A DNA stretch of 64,000 nucleotides from Lactobacillus gasseri ATCC 33323 = JCM 1131 (GTDB lineage Bacteria; Bacillota; Bacilli; Lactobacillales; Lactobacillaceae): positions 620,001 through 684,000 of the forward strand of contig NC_008530.1 of assembly GCF_000014425.1 (NCBI RefSeq). Direction: 5' to 3'. The translations under genes and the position numbers were made by a program. The notes beneath the pieces are model-generated. The model was not told where the DNA came from, searched no databases, and saw only the letters and a list, made by a program, of their open reading frames with translations. Below, piece after piece: positions 32,970-39,975 of the stretch (within the stretch, counting starts at the first letter, position 1; every line of letters starts with the position of its first letter).

Positions 32970-33550
32970 GTCGAAAGATTAGACGTGGTGGTTACGATCT
33001 TTCGACTTCACCTTGATACGTGCGGTACGTTTGAAAGAATATCTCCTTTCGAAATTAATACAAGATCTTAATTTGTTCGGTAAGTAACAGATTAAAAGTA
33101 ACCGTTCTTGGTAGACGTTAGCAGTCGTTCAATTCGACTGGCGGTTATAGCCTGACTAAACTCAGGCGATAAACATTCCTCTAAATGACTTTTATTTTTA
33201 GTTTTTAGCTTACAATTCTTTTATTTTTTACTTTTTCTTATTTATTTGACTCAGGCACTCAGGTTCGAATCCTGATTGCTTGATAGCCTAGGCGGTAGTC
33301 CATTATTGGCTATTGTATATAATAGTTGCCTAGGTAAATGACGCCTATGCCATGACCCTCAACGGTTTCGAGGAGAGCGTGGGAAGAGCTGGGGCGTTGT
33401 TGGCTGGCCCGCAGCAGCAACTGCCGTGGGTAGAGTGGCACAATTTGGAATTTAGAAAGAAAAGAGGAATTTTCTTTCACAACTATGTAGCGGGGTTCAA
33501 TTCCTCGCCTGCCCATTGCCTGTCGGAAAGCAGGCGTAAAAATAATATTA
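32970..33550 (+). ncRNA. large structured phage RNA (ROOL/GOLLD-class candidate)
   Basis: About 580 nt without a credible gene but dense in helices. Seen: a 10-bp stem GTCGAAAGAT/ATCTTTCGAC (32970-33006); TTTGAAAG/CTTTCGAA (33030-33053); three 5-bp hairpins with T-loop-like 7-nt loops TTCAATT or TTCGAAT (33123-33139, 33259-33275, 33491-33507), the first and third closed by acceptor-like helices; nested GCCTAGG/CCTAGGT (33286-33335); a GC-rich stem of about 13 bp (33393-33425); GAAAGAAAA/TTTTCTTTC; and GCCTG/CAGGC at the end. ROOL and GOLLD are giant ornate RNAs of phages next to tRNAs; class assignment is inference. Confidence 0.6.
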
Positions 33551-33610
33551 TTTAGATCACGAATATATTTTGTTTGTCTGATTTTAATTTACAGAATTGC
33601 ATCTGGTTTA

Positions 33611-33629
33611 GCTCTGTACCTAACAGAGC
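33611..33629 (+). other. hairpin before tRNA-Gln
   Basis: GCTCTGT pairs with ACAGAGC over a 5-nt loop, 5 nt before the tRNA. It resembles a D-arm (TTAGCTC...GAGCA) but lacks the loop GG, so it may be a tRNA remnant or a processing signal. Confidence 0.5.
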
Positions 33630-33634
33630 ATTCT

Positions 33635-33707
33635 AGGACTATAGCCAAATTGGTAAGGCATCAGGTTTTGATCCTGTGTATTGTTGGTTCGAGCCCAGCT
33701 AGTCCTA
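33635..33707 (+). tRNA. phage tRNA-Gln(TTG)
   Basis: 73-nt cloverleaf: acceptor AGGACTA/TAGTCCT, D stem GCC/GGC with loop AAATTGGTAA, anticodon arm TCAGG-TTTTGAT-CCTGT (anticodon TTG at 33668-33670), 5-nt variable region, T arm GTTGG-TTCGAGC-CCAGC. No encoded CCA. The first anticodon stem pair (T-T) is a mismatch; the rest fits tRNA-Gln. Confidence 0.88.
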
Positions 33708-33762
33708 TAGATTAGCTCGTTTTTTGTTTTATAGTGTTTATTTCAAGGAATAGGAGTTAAGT

Positions 33763-34047
33763 ATGAAAGTTGAGACAGTTTCAATTAATAAGATTAAACC
33801 TTATGAGAACAACCCTAGAAATAATGATGATGCAGTTGACGCTGTAGCTAATTCTATTAAGGAATTTGGCTGGCAACAGCCCATAGTTGTCGATAATGGG
33901 GGGGTAATCATAGCTGGTCATACACGGTACAAGGCTGCTAAGAAATTGGGCTATAAAGAAGTTCCAATTGTGGTTGCAGATAGCTTCGATTACTGGCAAA
34001 GGTTTAATAACTGTGAACCTATTGTTGATCTTCATAAATATAAGTAA
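33763..34047 (+). CDS. short ParB-like nuclease domain protein
   Basis: 94 aa. Residues 5-70 match the ParB/Srx N-terminal domain: INKIKPYENNPRNNDDAVDA, then FGWQQPIVVDNGGVIIAGHT and RYKAAKKLGYKEVPIVVAD. In many phages this domain is fused to a DNA methyltransferase; here the frame ends shortly after in unrelated text (FDYWQRFNNCEPIVDL), so it looks truncated. It lies between two tRNA-type genes. Confidence 0.8.
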   Translation: MKVETVSINKIKPYENNPRNNDDAVDAVANSIKEFGWQQPIVVDNGGVIIAGHTRYKAAKKLGYKEVPIVVADSFDYWQRFNNCEPIVDLHKYK

Positions 34048-34080
34048 GGGTACTTTGAAGGTATAATTATGGTACTTCAA

Positions 34081-34298
34081 TAGTCTTTAGGTATGGTTAA
34101 ATATATATTGTGAGTTAATGAAAATTAATTCACCGCATTAATAGAATTCCTCTCTATATTTATGTATTTAACATTTAGGCTATTGCTCTGTGTTAGCTGC
34201 GCATACATGCATTCTTTAAGAATGTCCTTTAAGAGCATAATTATGATTAGCTTTAGTTTTGAAATGCTTAGTTTTAAGCCACTAAGGCTAATCTTTAT
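34081..34298 (+). other. gene-free stretch with RNA-like hairpins
   Basis: No protein gene seen. It holds a 10-bp stem with GAAA loop (GTGAGTTAAT/ATTAATTCAC, 34110-34133), a palindrome CATTCTTTAAGAATG, and a stem GATTAGC/GCTAATC (34245-34293) enclosing CTTAG/CTAAG, ending 5 nt before the tRNA-like gene. Together they suggest a second structured RNA or leader of the tRNA-like gene. Confidence 0.5.
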
Positions 34299-34380
34299 AG
34301 CAACTTAGTTCAATGGGAGAACAAAGCGTGTACAGTTAAACAATGTGCTTGAGAAGGTGGTTCGATTCCATCAGTTGCTG
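34299..34380 (+). tRNA. unusual tRNA-like gene with enlarged anticodon arm
   Basis: Acceptor AGCAACT/AGTTGCT (perfect), D arm GTTC-AATGGGA-GAAC, T arm GGTGG-TTCGATT-CCATC, G at the discriminator position, no CCA. The anticodon stem AAGCG/TGCTT encloses 17 nt instead of 7 (with an inner TGT/ACA pairing). CAGTTAA within it contains GTT, so tRNA-Asn is the nearest type, but the base before the triplet is A rather than T. Could be a decayed tRNA or a tRNA mimic. Confidence 0.6.
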
Positions 34381-34398
34381 TAGTCCTTTTTAGGACTA
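34381..34398 (+). terminator. hairpin after tRNA-like gene
   Basis: TAGTCCT/AGGACTA with a TTTT loop directly after the tRNA-like gene. There is no T-run, so processing or pausing is as likely as termination. Confidence 0.4.
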
Positions 34399-34405
34399 AA
34401 TAATT

Positions 34406-34475
34406 CCATTCGTTTCAAAAAGTCAAGTCTTTTAATTAGGCTTGACTTTTTTATAATTATTTTTGAAACGAATGG
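34406..34475. repeat. 16-bp inverted repeat enclosing a terminator
   Basis: CCATTCGTTTCAAAAA (34406-34421) and its exact inverse (34460-34475) surround a second stem AAGTCAAG/CTTGACTT with T-run. The inner hairpin is an intrinsic terminator isolating the RNA locus from the next genes; the outer arms end at the ribosome site of the following gene. Confidence 0.75.
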
Positions 34476-34487
34476 AGGCTAAATAAA

Positions 34488-35105
34488 ATGAATGTTTTTA
34501 CAAATAATATTATTGATGGTTATATAAGATGGAATAAAAACAATATGATTAGCAAAAATTTTACATGCGGTTACTGTGGAGCGTATGTTTCTAGTGATAA
34601 AGGAATGCCTCTTGTAGATCAAGGTAGAGTAAATCCGACAGAAAGTATTGGTGTGTATATATGTACTAATTGTTATATGCCTACTTTTATTTATGATGAT
34701 ATTCAAGTACCAGGAAATAGATATGGGGTAGCAGTTAGTGGAGTTCCTAAAGATGTAAACGATGTTTATGAAGAAGCTAGAAGTTGTTACGGTGCAAATG
34801 CTTTTACTGGAGTAGTTCTATTGTGCAGAAAGTTATTAATGCATGTTGCTGTAGATTTAGGGGCTAAAGATAATCTTAAATTTGTTGAATATGTAAATTA
34901 TTTAAATGAGAATCATTTTGTAAGTGTTAAAAGTCATGATTGGGTTGATCAAATTCGAAAATACGGCAACGAAGCAACTCATGAAATACAAGTTAATACT
35001 AAAGAAGATGCACAAAAGATTATAAAGTTTTGCGAAATGATATTAAAAATGAATTATGAATATCCTTCGGAGATAAATGATTCGAATGATGGGAAAAATA
35101 ATTAA
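34488..35105 (+). CDS. DUF4145 zinc-ribbon protein (accessory)
   Basis: 205 aa. N-terminal zinc ribbon with CGYCG and CTNC (residues about 25-65), then a DUF4145 helical domain (YEEARSCYGANAFTGVVLLC, RKLLMHVAVDLGA, KYGNEATHEI). GGAGG 9-10 nt upstream. DUF4145 proteins occur with restriction or other defence genes and in prophages. It follows a terminator, so it and the next gene look like an accessory (moron) pair. Confidence 0.85.
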   Translation: MNVFTNNIIDGYIRWNKNNMISKNFTCGYCGAYVSSDKGMPLVDQGRVNPTESIGVYICTNCYMPTFIYDDIQVPGNRYGVAVSGVPKDVNDVYEEARSCYGANAFTGVVLLCRKLLMHVAVDLGAKDNLKFVEYVNYLNENHFVSVKSHDWVDQIRKYGNEATHEIQVNTKEDAQKIIKFCEMILKMNYEYPSEINDSNDGKNN

Positions 35106-35268
35106 TTTTATAATGACTAGTCGAAAGGCCAGCTCTTTTTTTATGAAGGCTTTTATGAAATTTTTAGCAGTAGTTCTAAAATATTTACCATTGTTGGACT
35201 TAGTTAGCTTAAATTTATATTCATCTCAAAGAATAAATCCTATTATTTCGAAATTGATTTTTTTATAA
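35077..35268 (+). CDS. possible small membrane ORF
   Basis: 63 aa overlapping the DUF4145 gene end, with GGAG 4 nt before ATG. Hydrophobic run FLAVVLKYLPLLDLVSLNLY. It fills a 180-bp gap, but the ribosome site is too close and no homolog is recalled. Confidence 0.3.
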   Translation: MIRMMGKIINFIMTSRKASSFFMKAFMKFLAVVLKYLPLLDLVSLNLYSSQRINPIISKLIFL

Positions 35269-35287
35269 TTGTTATTGAGGTGATTTT

Positions 35288-35944
35288 ATGACTGCTTTAA
35301 ATGCTGAAATTAGTCCTAATAGTATTATTTTATCTATGGATACTTTAGCATCGAGAAAAAACAACAACGGAAAAACTATTCCATCTTACTTTACTCAAAA
35401 ATTTGAATATTATCCTTTTACTCAAAGCATATTGTGTGGAACTGGAGATTTTTCAATTATTAGACTAGCTTTTGATAGATCTAGATCAATTTTATCGAAA
35501 GAAGTTAAAACATTTAGTCTAATAATTCGAGATGTTTTAAAAAATAATATTGAAAAAGTAAATACAGACACAACAATTTATATCTTCGGCTTTGATGAAG
35601 ATATGAATACACATGCTTATGCTCTTAGGAGCACTAATAAATTTGGTATTCAGGAGATCGCAAGTTATTCAAATCCTAATTGGATATTAAAGCCTCAGTG
35701 TGAAGAAGCGATAGATTATTTGCTTAATAGCGATTCAAATAATAAAATTCATATATTCAAAGAACTAATGAAAATCGAAAAAAATATTGACGACAAAAAA
35801 ACTAAAGAAAGGGTTGGGATTGGTGGTCAAAATATTTTAATTAATTTAGTAGCTAAAGATGGAGAGATATTATCTAGCATTAATATAATTGATGAATTTG
35901 AAGATTACGATAAACAATATAAGTTTTGTCTGGAAAATTTATGA
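35288..35944 (+). CDS. accessory protein, proteasome-like N-terminus
   Basis: 218 aa. The start MTALNAEISPNSIILSMDTL recalls the N-terminal strands of Ntn-hydrolases such as proteasome beta subunits and HslV (self-compartmenting peptidases), and CGTGDFSIIRL fits their next strand. No certain catalytic residue can be named. Ribosome site GAGGTG. It forms an accessory pair with the DUF4145 gene and ends at a terminator. Confidence 0.72.
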   Translation: MTALNAEISPNSIILSMDTLASRKNNNGKTIPSYFTQKFEYYPFTQSILCGTGDFSIIRLAFDRSRSILSKEVKTFSLIIRDVLKNNIEKVNTDTTIYIFGFDEDMNTHAYALRSTNKFGIQEIASYSNPNWILKPQCEEAIDYLLNSDSNNKIHIFKELMKIEKNIDDKKTKERVGIGGQNILINLVAKDGEILSSINIIDEFEDYDKQYKFCLENL

Positions 35945-35948
35945 TTTT

Positions 35949-35976
35949 TAAGTCAGCATAAGCTGACTTTTATTTT
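35949..35976 (+). terminator. intrinsic terminator before terS
   Basis: AAGTCAGC/GCTGACTT with a 4-nt loop and TTTATTTTG after it, 5 bp beyond the accessory gene. Confidence 0.75.
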
Positions 35977-36004
35977 GTCTAAATTAAGGTGGTGGTGAGA
36001 TGTT

Positions 36005-36526
36005 TTGGAACGGAAGTTAACAACTAAACAAAAAATATTTTGTGATGAGTATATAAAGTCTGGGAATGCTAAAGAGGCAGCCATTAAAGCGGGATATTCT
36101 CCAAAAACTGCTAAATCAATTGGTCAGGAAAACCTGACTAAACCTGACCTGAAAGCTTATATTGACGCTAAAATGGCTGAAATTGAGTCACATAAGATCG
36201 CTGATGCTAAAGAAGTGTTGGAATTTTATACTAAAGTACTCCGAGATGAAGTTGTTGAAGAAGTTCCAATGTCTACTGCTGATGATGTGGTTGTAATCAA
36301 AAAGAAGCCTTCTTTCAAGGACAAAATTACAGCTTCAAAAGAAATTATGAAGCGCTATCCATTAGTCGATCCTATTGAGAAACAAAAACTTCAAAAACTT
36401 ATTGCAGATACTCGTATATCGGAAGCAAAGGCTACAGTTGCTGAACGATTAGGCAATGAAAGTGATGACAAGCTTGATGAACTTATGGATAAGTTGATAA
36501 AAGCAAGTGAAAAGTCCCAAGAATGA
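36005..36526 (+). CDS. terminase small subunit
   Basis: 173 aa with a TTG start; the only nearby ATG (35999) meets a stop after six codons. Residues 1-55 are the Terminase_2 DNA-binding domain (LTTKQKIFCDEYIKSGNAKE, AAIKAGYSPKTAKS), followed by coiled-coil oligomerisation. It recognises phage DNA for packaging. Its gene is split from terL by a homing endonuclease. Confidence 0.92.
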   Translation: MERKLTTKQKIFCDEYIKSGNAKEAAIKAGYSPKTAKSIGQENLTKPDLKAYIDAKMAEIESHKIADAKEVLEFYTKVLRDEVVEEVPMSTADDVVVIKKKPSFKDKITASKEIMKRYPLVDPIEKQKLQKLIADTRISEAKATVAERLGNESDDKLDELMDKLIKASEKSQE

Positions 36527-36529
36527 AGA

Positions 36530-36538
36530 TGGTATAAT
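36530..36538 (+). promoter_or_regulatory. extended -10 promoter of HNH gene
   Basis: TGG-TATAAT just after the terS stop; no convincing -35. A transcript starting near 36545 would carry the leader hairpin at 36560-36591. Confidence 0.6.
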
Positions 36539-36559
36539 TATTATGAAAATAAAAAAAGC

Positions 36560-36591
36560 CCTAGCGGTGCTGGTGACACCCTAGAGCTAGG
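36560..36591 (+). promoter_or_regulatory. leader hairpin of homing endonuclease gene
   Basis: CCTAGC pairs with GCTAGG and an inner GGTG pairs with CACC, following seven A residues. Then TAATCATAGAAAGG leads to the start codon. Layout is shared with the element at 24933. Such leaders may keep homing endonuclease expression low; that is inference. Confidence 0.5.
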
Positions 36592-36614
36592 TAATCATAG
36601 AAAGGTATGATCAC

Positions 36615-37346
36615 ATGAATAATAATATAGAAATTTGGAAAGACGTTCAAGGCTATGAGGGGCTTTATCAGGTGTCAAATCTTGGAAGAGTAAAAAGTTT
36701 GTATAAAAATACTAAGATTCTTATGCCTAGATTAAATAACCGTGGGTATCAGTATGTAATGTTTTTTAAAGACAAAAAATATAAGCATTTTTTAGTTCAT
36801 AGATTAGTAGCACAAGCTTTTATCCCTAATCCTAATAAGTTACCTCAAGTAAATCATATTGATGAAAATAAAGAAAACAATTGTATTAGCAATTTAGAAT
36901 GGTGTACAAACATTTATAACAATCTATATCGTGGCAAAGTTAAAAGAGCTGGAATAAAGAACGGTATATGTGTTGCTCAATATAATTTAAAAGGCAAATT
37001 AGTTAAAGTGTGGAATTCTGCGCATGAAGCTTCTAAAGAAGGCTACAATGCTAGCCACATAAGAGAGTGTTGCTTAGGACAAGCACAAACTCATAATAAT
37101 TATATGTGGCGATCAGTCAGTAACAATCATGTAATTAAAAAGATTGAGCCATATCAAAAAACAAGTTTTACTAATCGTTCAGATTTAAGTGAAAACATTG
37201 GTCAATATGATATTGATGGCAATTTGATAAAGGTTTGGCCATCAATAAGAGAAGCTTCAAGAAAAGGATTCGATCGTAGCAGTATTTCATATCATATAAA
37301 AAATAAAAAACCATATAAAGGTTATATTTGGAATTTAATGAAATAA
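36615..37346 (+). CDS. HNH homing endonuclease (NUMOD4/NUMOD1)
   Basis: 243 aa. Residues 3-50: NUMOD4 ([20 protein letters not shown]). Residues 55-105: HNH core ([20 protein letters not shown], then [15 protein letters not shown]). The rest holds two NUMOD1 DNA-binding repeats ([40 protein letters not shown]). It is a free-standing selfish gene between terS and terL, with its own promoter; terL starts 2 bp after its stop. Confidence 0.93.
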   Translation: MNNNIEIWKDVQGYEGLYQVSNLGRVKSLYKNTKILMPRLNNRGYQYVMFFKDKKYKHFLVHRLVAQAFIPNPNKLPQVNHIDENKENNCISNLEWCTNIYNNLYRGKVKRAGIKNGICVAQYNLKGKLVKVWNSAHEASKEGYNASHIRECCLGQAQTHNNYMWRSVSNNHVIKKIEPYQKTSFTNRSDLSENIGQYDIDGNLIKVWPSIREASRKGFDRSSISYHIKNKKPYKGYIWNLMK

Positions 37347-37348
37347 TA

Positions 37349-38572
37349 ATGTCATTAAACGATTTATTTACAAAAAAACAACAAAAGGTACTTCAATCTT
37401 ATTTGAATGATGATTGGAAGTATCTTTTTTTAATTGGTGCGGTTCGTTCGGGTAAAACATATATTTCAAATTGGATGTTTTTACTTGAGTTAAAACGAGT
37501 TGCAAAGTTAGCAAAGACAAATAATGTTAAAAGACCGATTTATATATTAGCTGGGTATTCTAGCAATTCAATTAATACAAATATTATTGCGTCAATTGAG
37601 AACGAGTTTGGTATAAATATACCAGTTGATAGACATGGTCATTATCATTTGTTTGATGTAGAAATTGTTCCGGCTTATACAGGTTCAATACGTGGTATTG
37701 GTTCTATTCGTGGAGCTACTGCGTATGGTGCTTTGATTGATGAAGGAACGCTTGCAGATCAGGGCGTTTTTCAAGAAATAATTAATCGTTGTTCTATTGA
37801 AGGTGCAAGAATTGTGGTTACTTCAAACCCTGATGCACCAACAAATTTTATTAAGACTGAATATATTGATAATCATGACCCAAAAGCGAGAATCAAAGTG
37901 TTTAATTTTACAATCTTTGATAATACTTTTTTATCTAAAGATTACGTGGATGCTTTAGTGGCTGCTACACCTTCTGGAATGTACACAGATCGAACGATCT
38001 ATGGTAAGTGGGTTAGTGCCGAGGGGCAAATATTTAGTGATTTCAATATTGAAACTATGACTATTACAACTGATCAACTACCAGAAATGGTTAAATACTA
38101 TGCCTCGATTGACTGGGGTTTTGGTAAAGGTCATAAAGGAGTTATTCAACTTTTTGGTGATGATGAAAATGGAACAAGTTATTTGATCAAAGAATGGGCA
38201 CATGAGCATAGATTCATTGATTATTGGATAGATGTTGCCAAAGAAATTAAACAAAAATATGGGAATATCGTCTTTTGGGCTGATTCAGCTCGTGTTGATT
38301 ATGTGAATCAAATGCAAGCTAATGGTATCAATTGTATTAATGCCAATAAAAATGTATTGAGTGGTTTGGAATTTGTAGATAGTTATTTCAAACAAGGAAA
38401 GTTAATCATTAATAAAGATGAAGCTGATAATTTATTAAACACTATTTTCAATTATGTTTGGGACGATAAGAAAGAAGCTCCTCTAAAAGAAGATGATGAT
38501 AGTGAGGACTGCTTAAGATATGGAATTTATTCAGAACATTATGAAGGAGGGGGGTTCGTGCCTTGGAATTAG
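37349..38572 (+). CDS. terminase large subunit
   Basis: 407 aa from ATG 37349 (MSLNDLFTKKQQKVLQSYLN); an ATG at 37328 would overlap the HNH gene. ATPase: Walker A GAVRSGKT, Walker B GALIDEGT. Nuclease: SIDWGFG and the later ADSARVD with acidic residues. It drives DNA packaging with terS and the portal. No good ribosome site is seen, perhaps a result of the HNH insertion upstream. Confidence 0.92.
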   Translation: MSLNDLFTKKQQKVLQSYLNDDWKYLFLIGAVRSGKTYISNWMFLLELKRVAKLAKTNNVKRPIYILAGYSSNSINTNIIASIENEFGINIPVDRHGHYHLFDVEIVPAYTGSIRGIGSIRGATAYGALIDEGTLADQGVFQEIINRCSIEGARIVVTSNPDAPTNFIKTEYIDNHDPKARIKVFNFTIFDNTFLSKDYVDALVAATPSGMYTDRTIYGKWVSAEGQIFSDFNIETMTITTDQLPEMVKYYASIDWGFGKGHKGVIQLFGDDENGTSYLIKEWAHEHRFIDYWIDVAKEIKQKYGNIVFWADSARVDYVNQMQANGINCINANKNVLSGLEFVDSYFKQGKLIINKDEADNLLNTIFNYVWDDKKEAPLKEDDDSEDCLRYGIYSEHYEGGGFVPWN

Positions 38573-39975
38573 ATGCTTTAAAAAAGTTAATTCAAAATAC
38601 TTCAACAAGTAGAAATGATCTAATTAATAATTACAAACAAGCAGTGAATTATTATGAAAATAAGACTGATATCACTACCAGAAACAACGGTAAAGCTAAG
38701 CTTAATAAGGAAGGTAAAAAAGATCCTTTAAGAAGTGCTGATAATCGCATTCCATCAAACTTTTATCAGTTGTTAGTAGACCAAGAAGCAGGTTACGTTG
38801 CTTCTGTTTTTCCTGACATTGACGTTGGAAAAGATGCCGATAATAAGAAAATTATTGATGTCTTAGGCGATGATCGTGCGTTGACGCTTAACGGCTTATT
38901 AGTAGACAGTTCGAATGCTGGTCGAGCTTGGTTGCACTACTGGATTGATGAAGATAACAATTTCAGATATGGCATTATTCAACCTGACCAGATCACACCA
39001 ATTTATGCGACAACGCTAGATAATAAGCTGCTGGGTATTCTGAGAAGCTATAAACAGTTAGATCCTGATAGTGGTAAGTACTTTACAGTTCACGAATACT
39101 GGACGGATAAAGAAGCACAATTCTTCAGGACAAGCGCAACCGATAGCACAGTGATTGAGCCTTACAATATCATTACTTCTTACGATCTAAGCGCTGGCTA
39201 TGAAACAGGACAGTCAAACACCTTAAAACACAACTTTGGACGAGTTCCTTTTATTGAATTTCCTAAAAATAAATATCGCTTGCCTGAACTTAACAAGTAT
39301 AAGGGGTTAATTGATGCTTACGATGACATCTACAATGGATTTATTAATGACTTAGACGATGTCCAAACTGTAATTCTCGTCTTAACCAACTATGGTGGTG
39401 CTAGCTTAGAGCAGTTCATGAACGATCTAAGAGAATATAAGTCTATTAAGATCAATAACGCAGGTAATGGCGATAAGAGTGGCGTTGATAAGCTCCAAAT
39501 TGATATCCCTGTTGAAGCCCGTGACGATGCACTTAAGATAACCCGTGATAACATTTTCTTGTTTGGTCAAGGAATTGATCCAGCTAACTTTGAGAGTTCA
39601 AATGCTTCTGGTGTAGCAATCAAAATGCTATATTCTCACTTAGAATTAAAGGCTGCTAAAACACAAACTTACTTTGAACATGCTATTAATGAGTTGGTTC
39701 GTGCAATTATGCGTTACCTTAACTTTTCAGATGCGGACAAGCGCCATATATCGCAACATTGGACGAGAACTAAGGTAGAAGATAGCTTAACTAAGGCTCA
39801 AATTGTTTCTACAGTAGCCAATTACAGTTCAAAAGAAGCAGTTGCTAAAGCTAATCCTATTGTTGATGATTGGCAGCAAGAACTGAAAGACTTAGCCAAG
39901 GATAGAGAAGAAAATGATCCATATTCTAAACAAGCTGACGAGTTAAACGGTAAAGGCGTAGACGATGAAGAGTAG
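38563..39975 (+). CDS. portal protein (SPP1 gp6-like)
   Basis: 470 aa, TTG start with GGAGGGG upstream, 10-bp overlap with terL. SPP1 portal pattern: YKQAVNYYENKTDI early, NRIPSNFYQLLVDQEAGYVA, later FGRVPFIEFPKNK and a C-terminal helical part. Twelve copies form the packaging vertex. Acidic Glu/Asp tail. Confidence 0.92.
   Translation: MELDALKKLIQNTSTSRNDLINNYKQAVNYYENKTDITTRNNGKAKLNKEGKKDPLRSADNRIPSNFYQLLVDQEAGYVASVFPDIDVGKDADNKKIIDVLGDDRALTLNGLLVDSSNAGRAWLHYWIDEDNNFRYGIIQPDQITPIYATTLDNKLLGILRSYKQLDPDSGKYFTVHEYWTDKEAQFFRTSATDSTVIEPYNIITSYDLSAGYETGQSNTLKHNFGRVPFIEFPKNKYRLPELNKYKGLIDAYDDIYNGFINDLDDVQTVILVLTNYGGASLEQFMNDLREYKSIKINNAGNGDKSGVDKLQIDIPVEARDDALKITRDNIFLFGQGIDPANFESSNASGVAIKMLYSHLELKAAKTQTYFEHAINELVRAIMRYLNFSDADKRHISQHWTRTKVEDSLTKAQIVSTVANYSSKEAVAKANPIVDDWQQELKDLAKDREENDPYSKQADELNGKGVDDEE

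Noticed and set aside
33100..33147. A short tRNA (acceptor AACCGTT/GGCGGTT plus T arm)
   Set aside because: Only about 16 nt separate acceptor and T arm, so D and anticodon arms are missing; kept as part of the structured RNA instead.
33310..33555. Open frames of 67-68 codons on both strands in the RNA locus
   Set aside because: No ribosome sites and no protein-like composition; the stretch is better explained by RNA helices.
36543..36584. 13-codon ORF (MKIKKALAVLVTP) as a leader peptide of the HNH gene
   Set aside because: The ATG lies at the predicted transcription start and has no ribosome site; its codons coincide with the hairpin.
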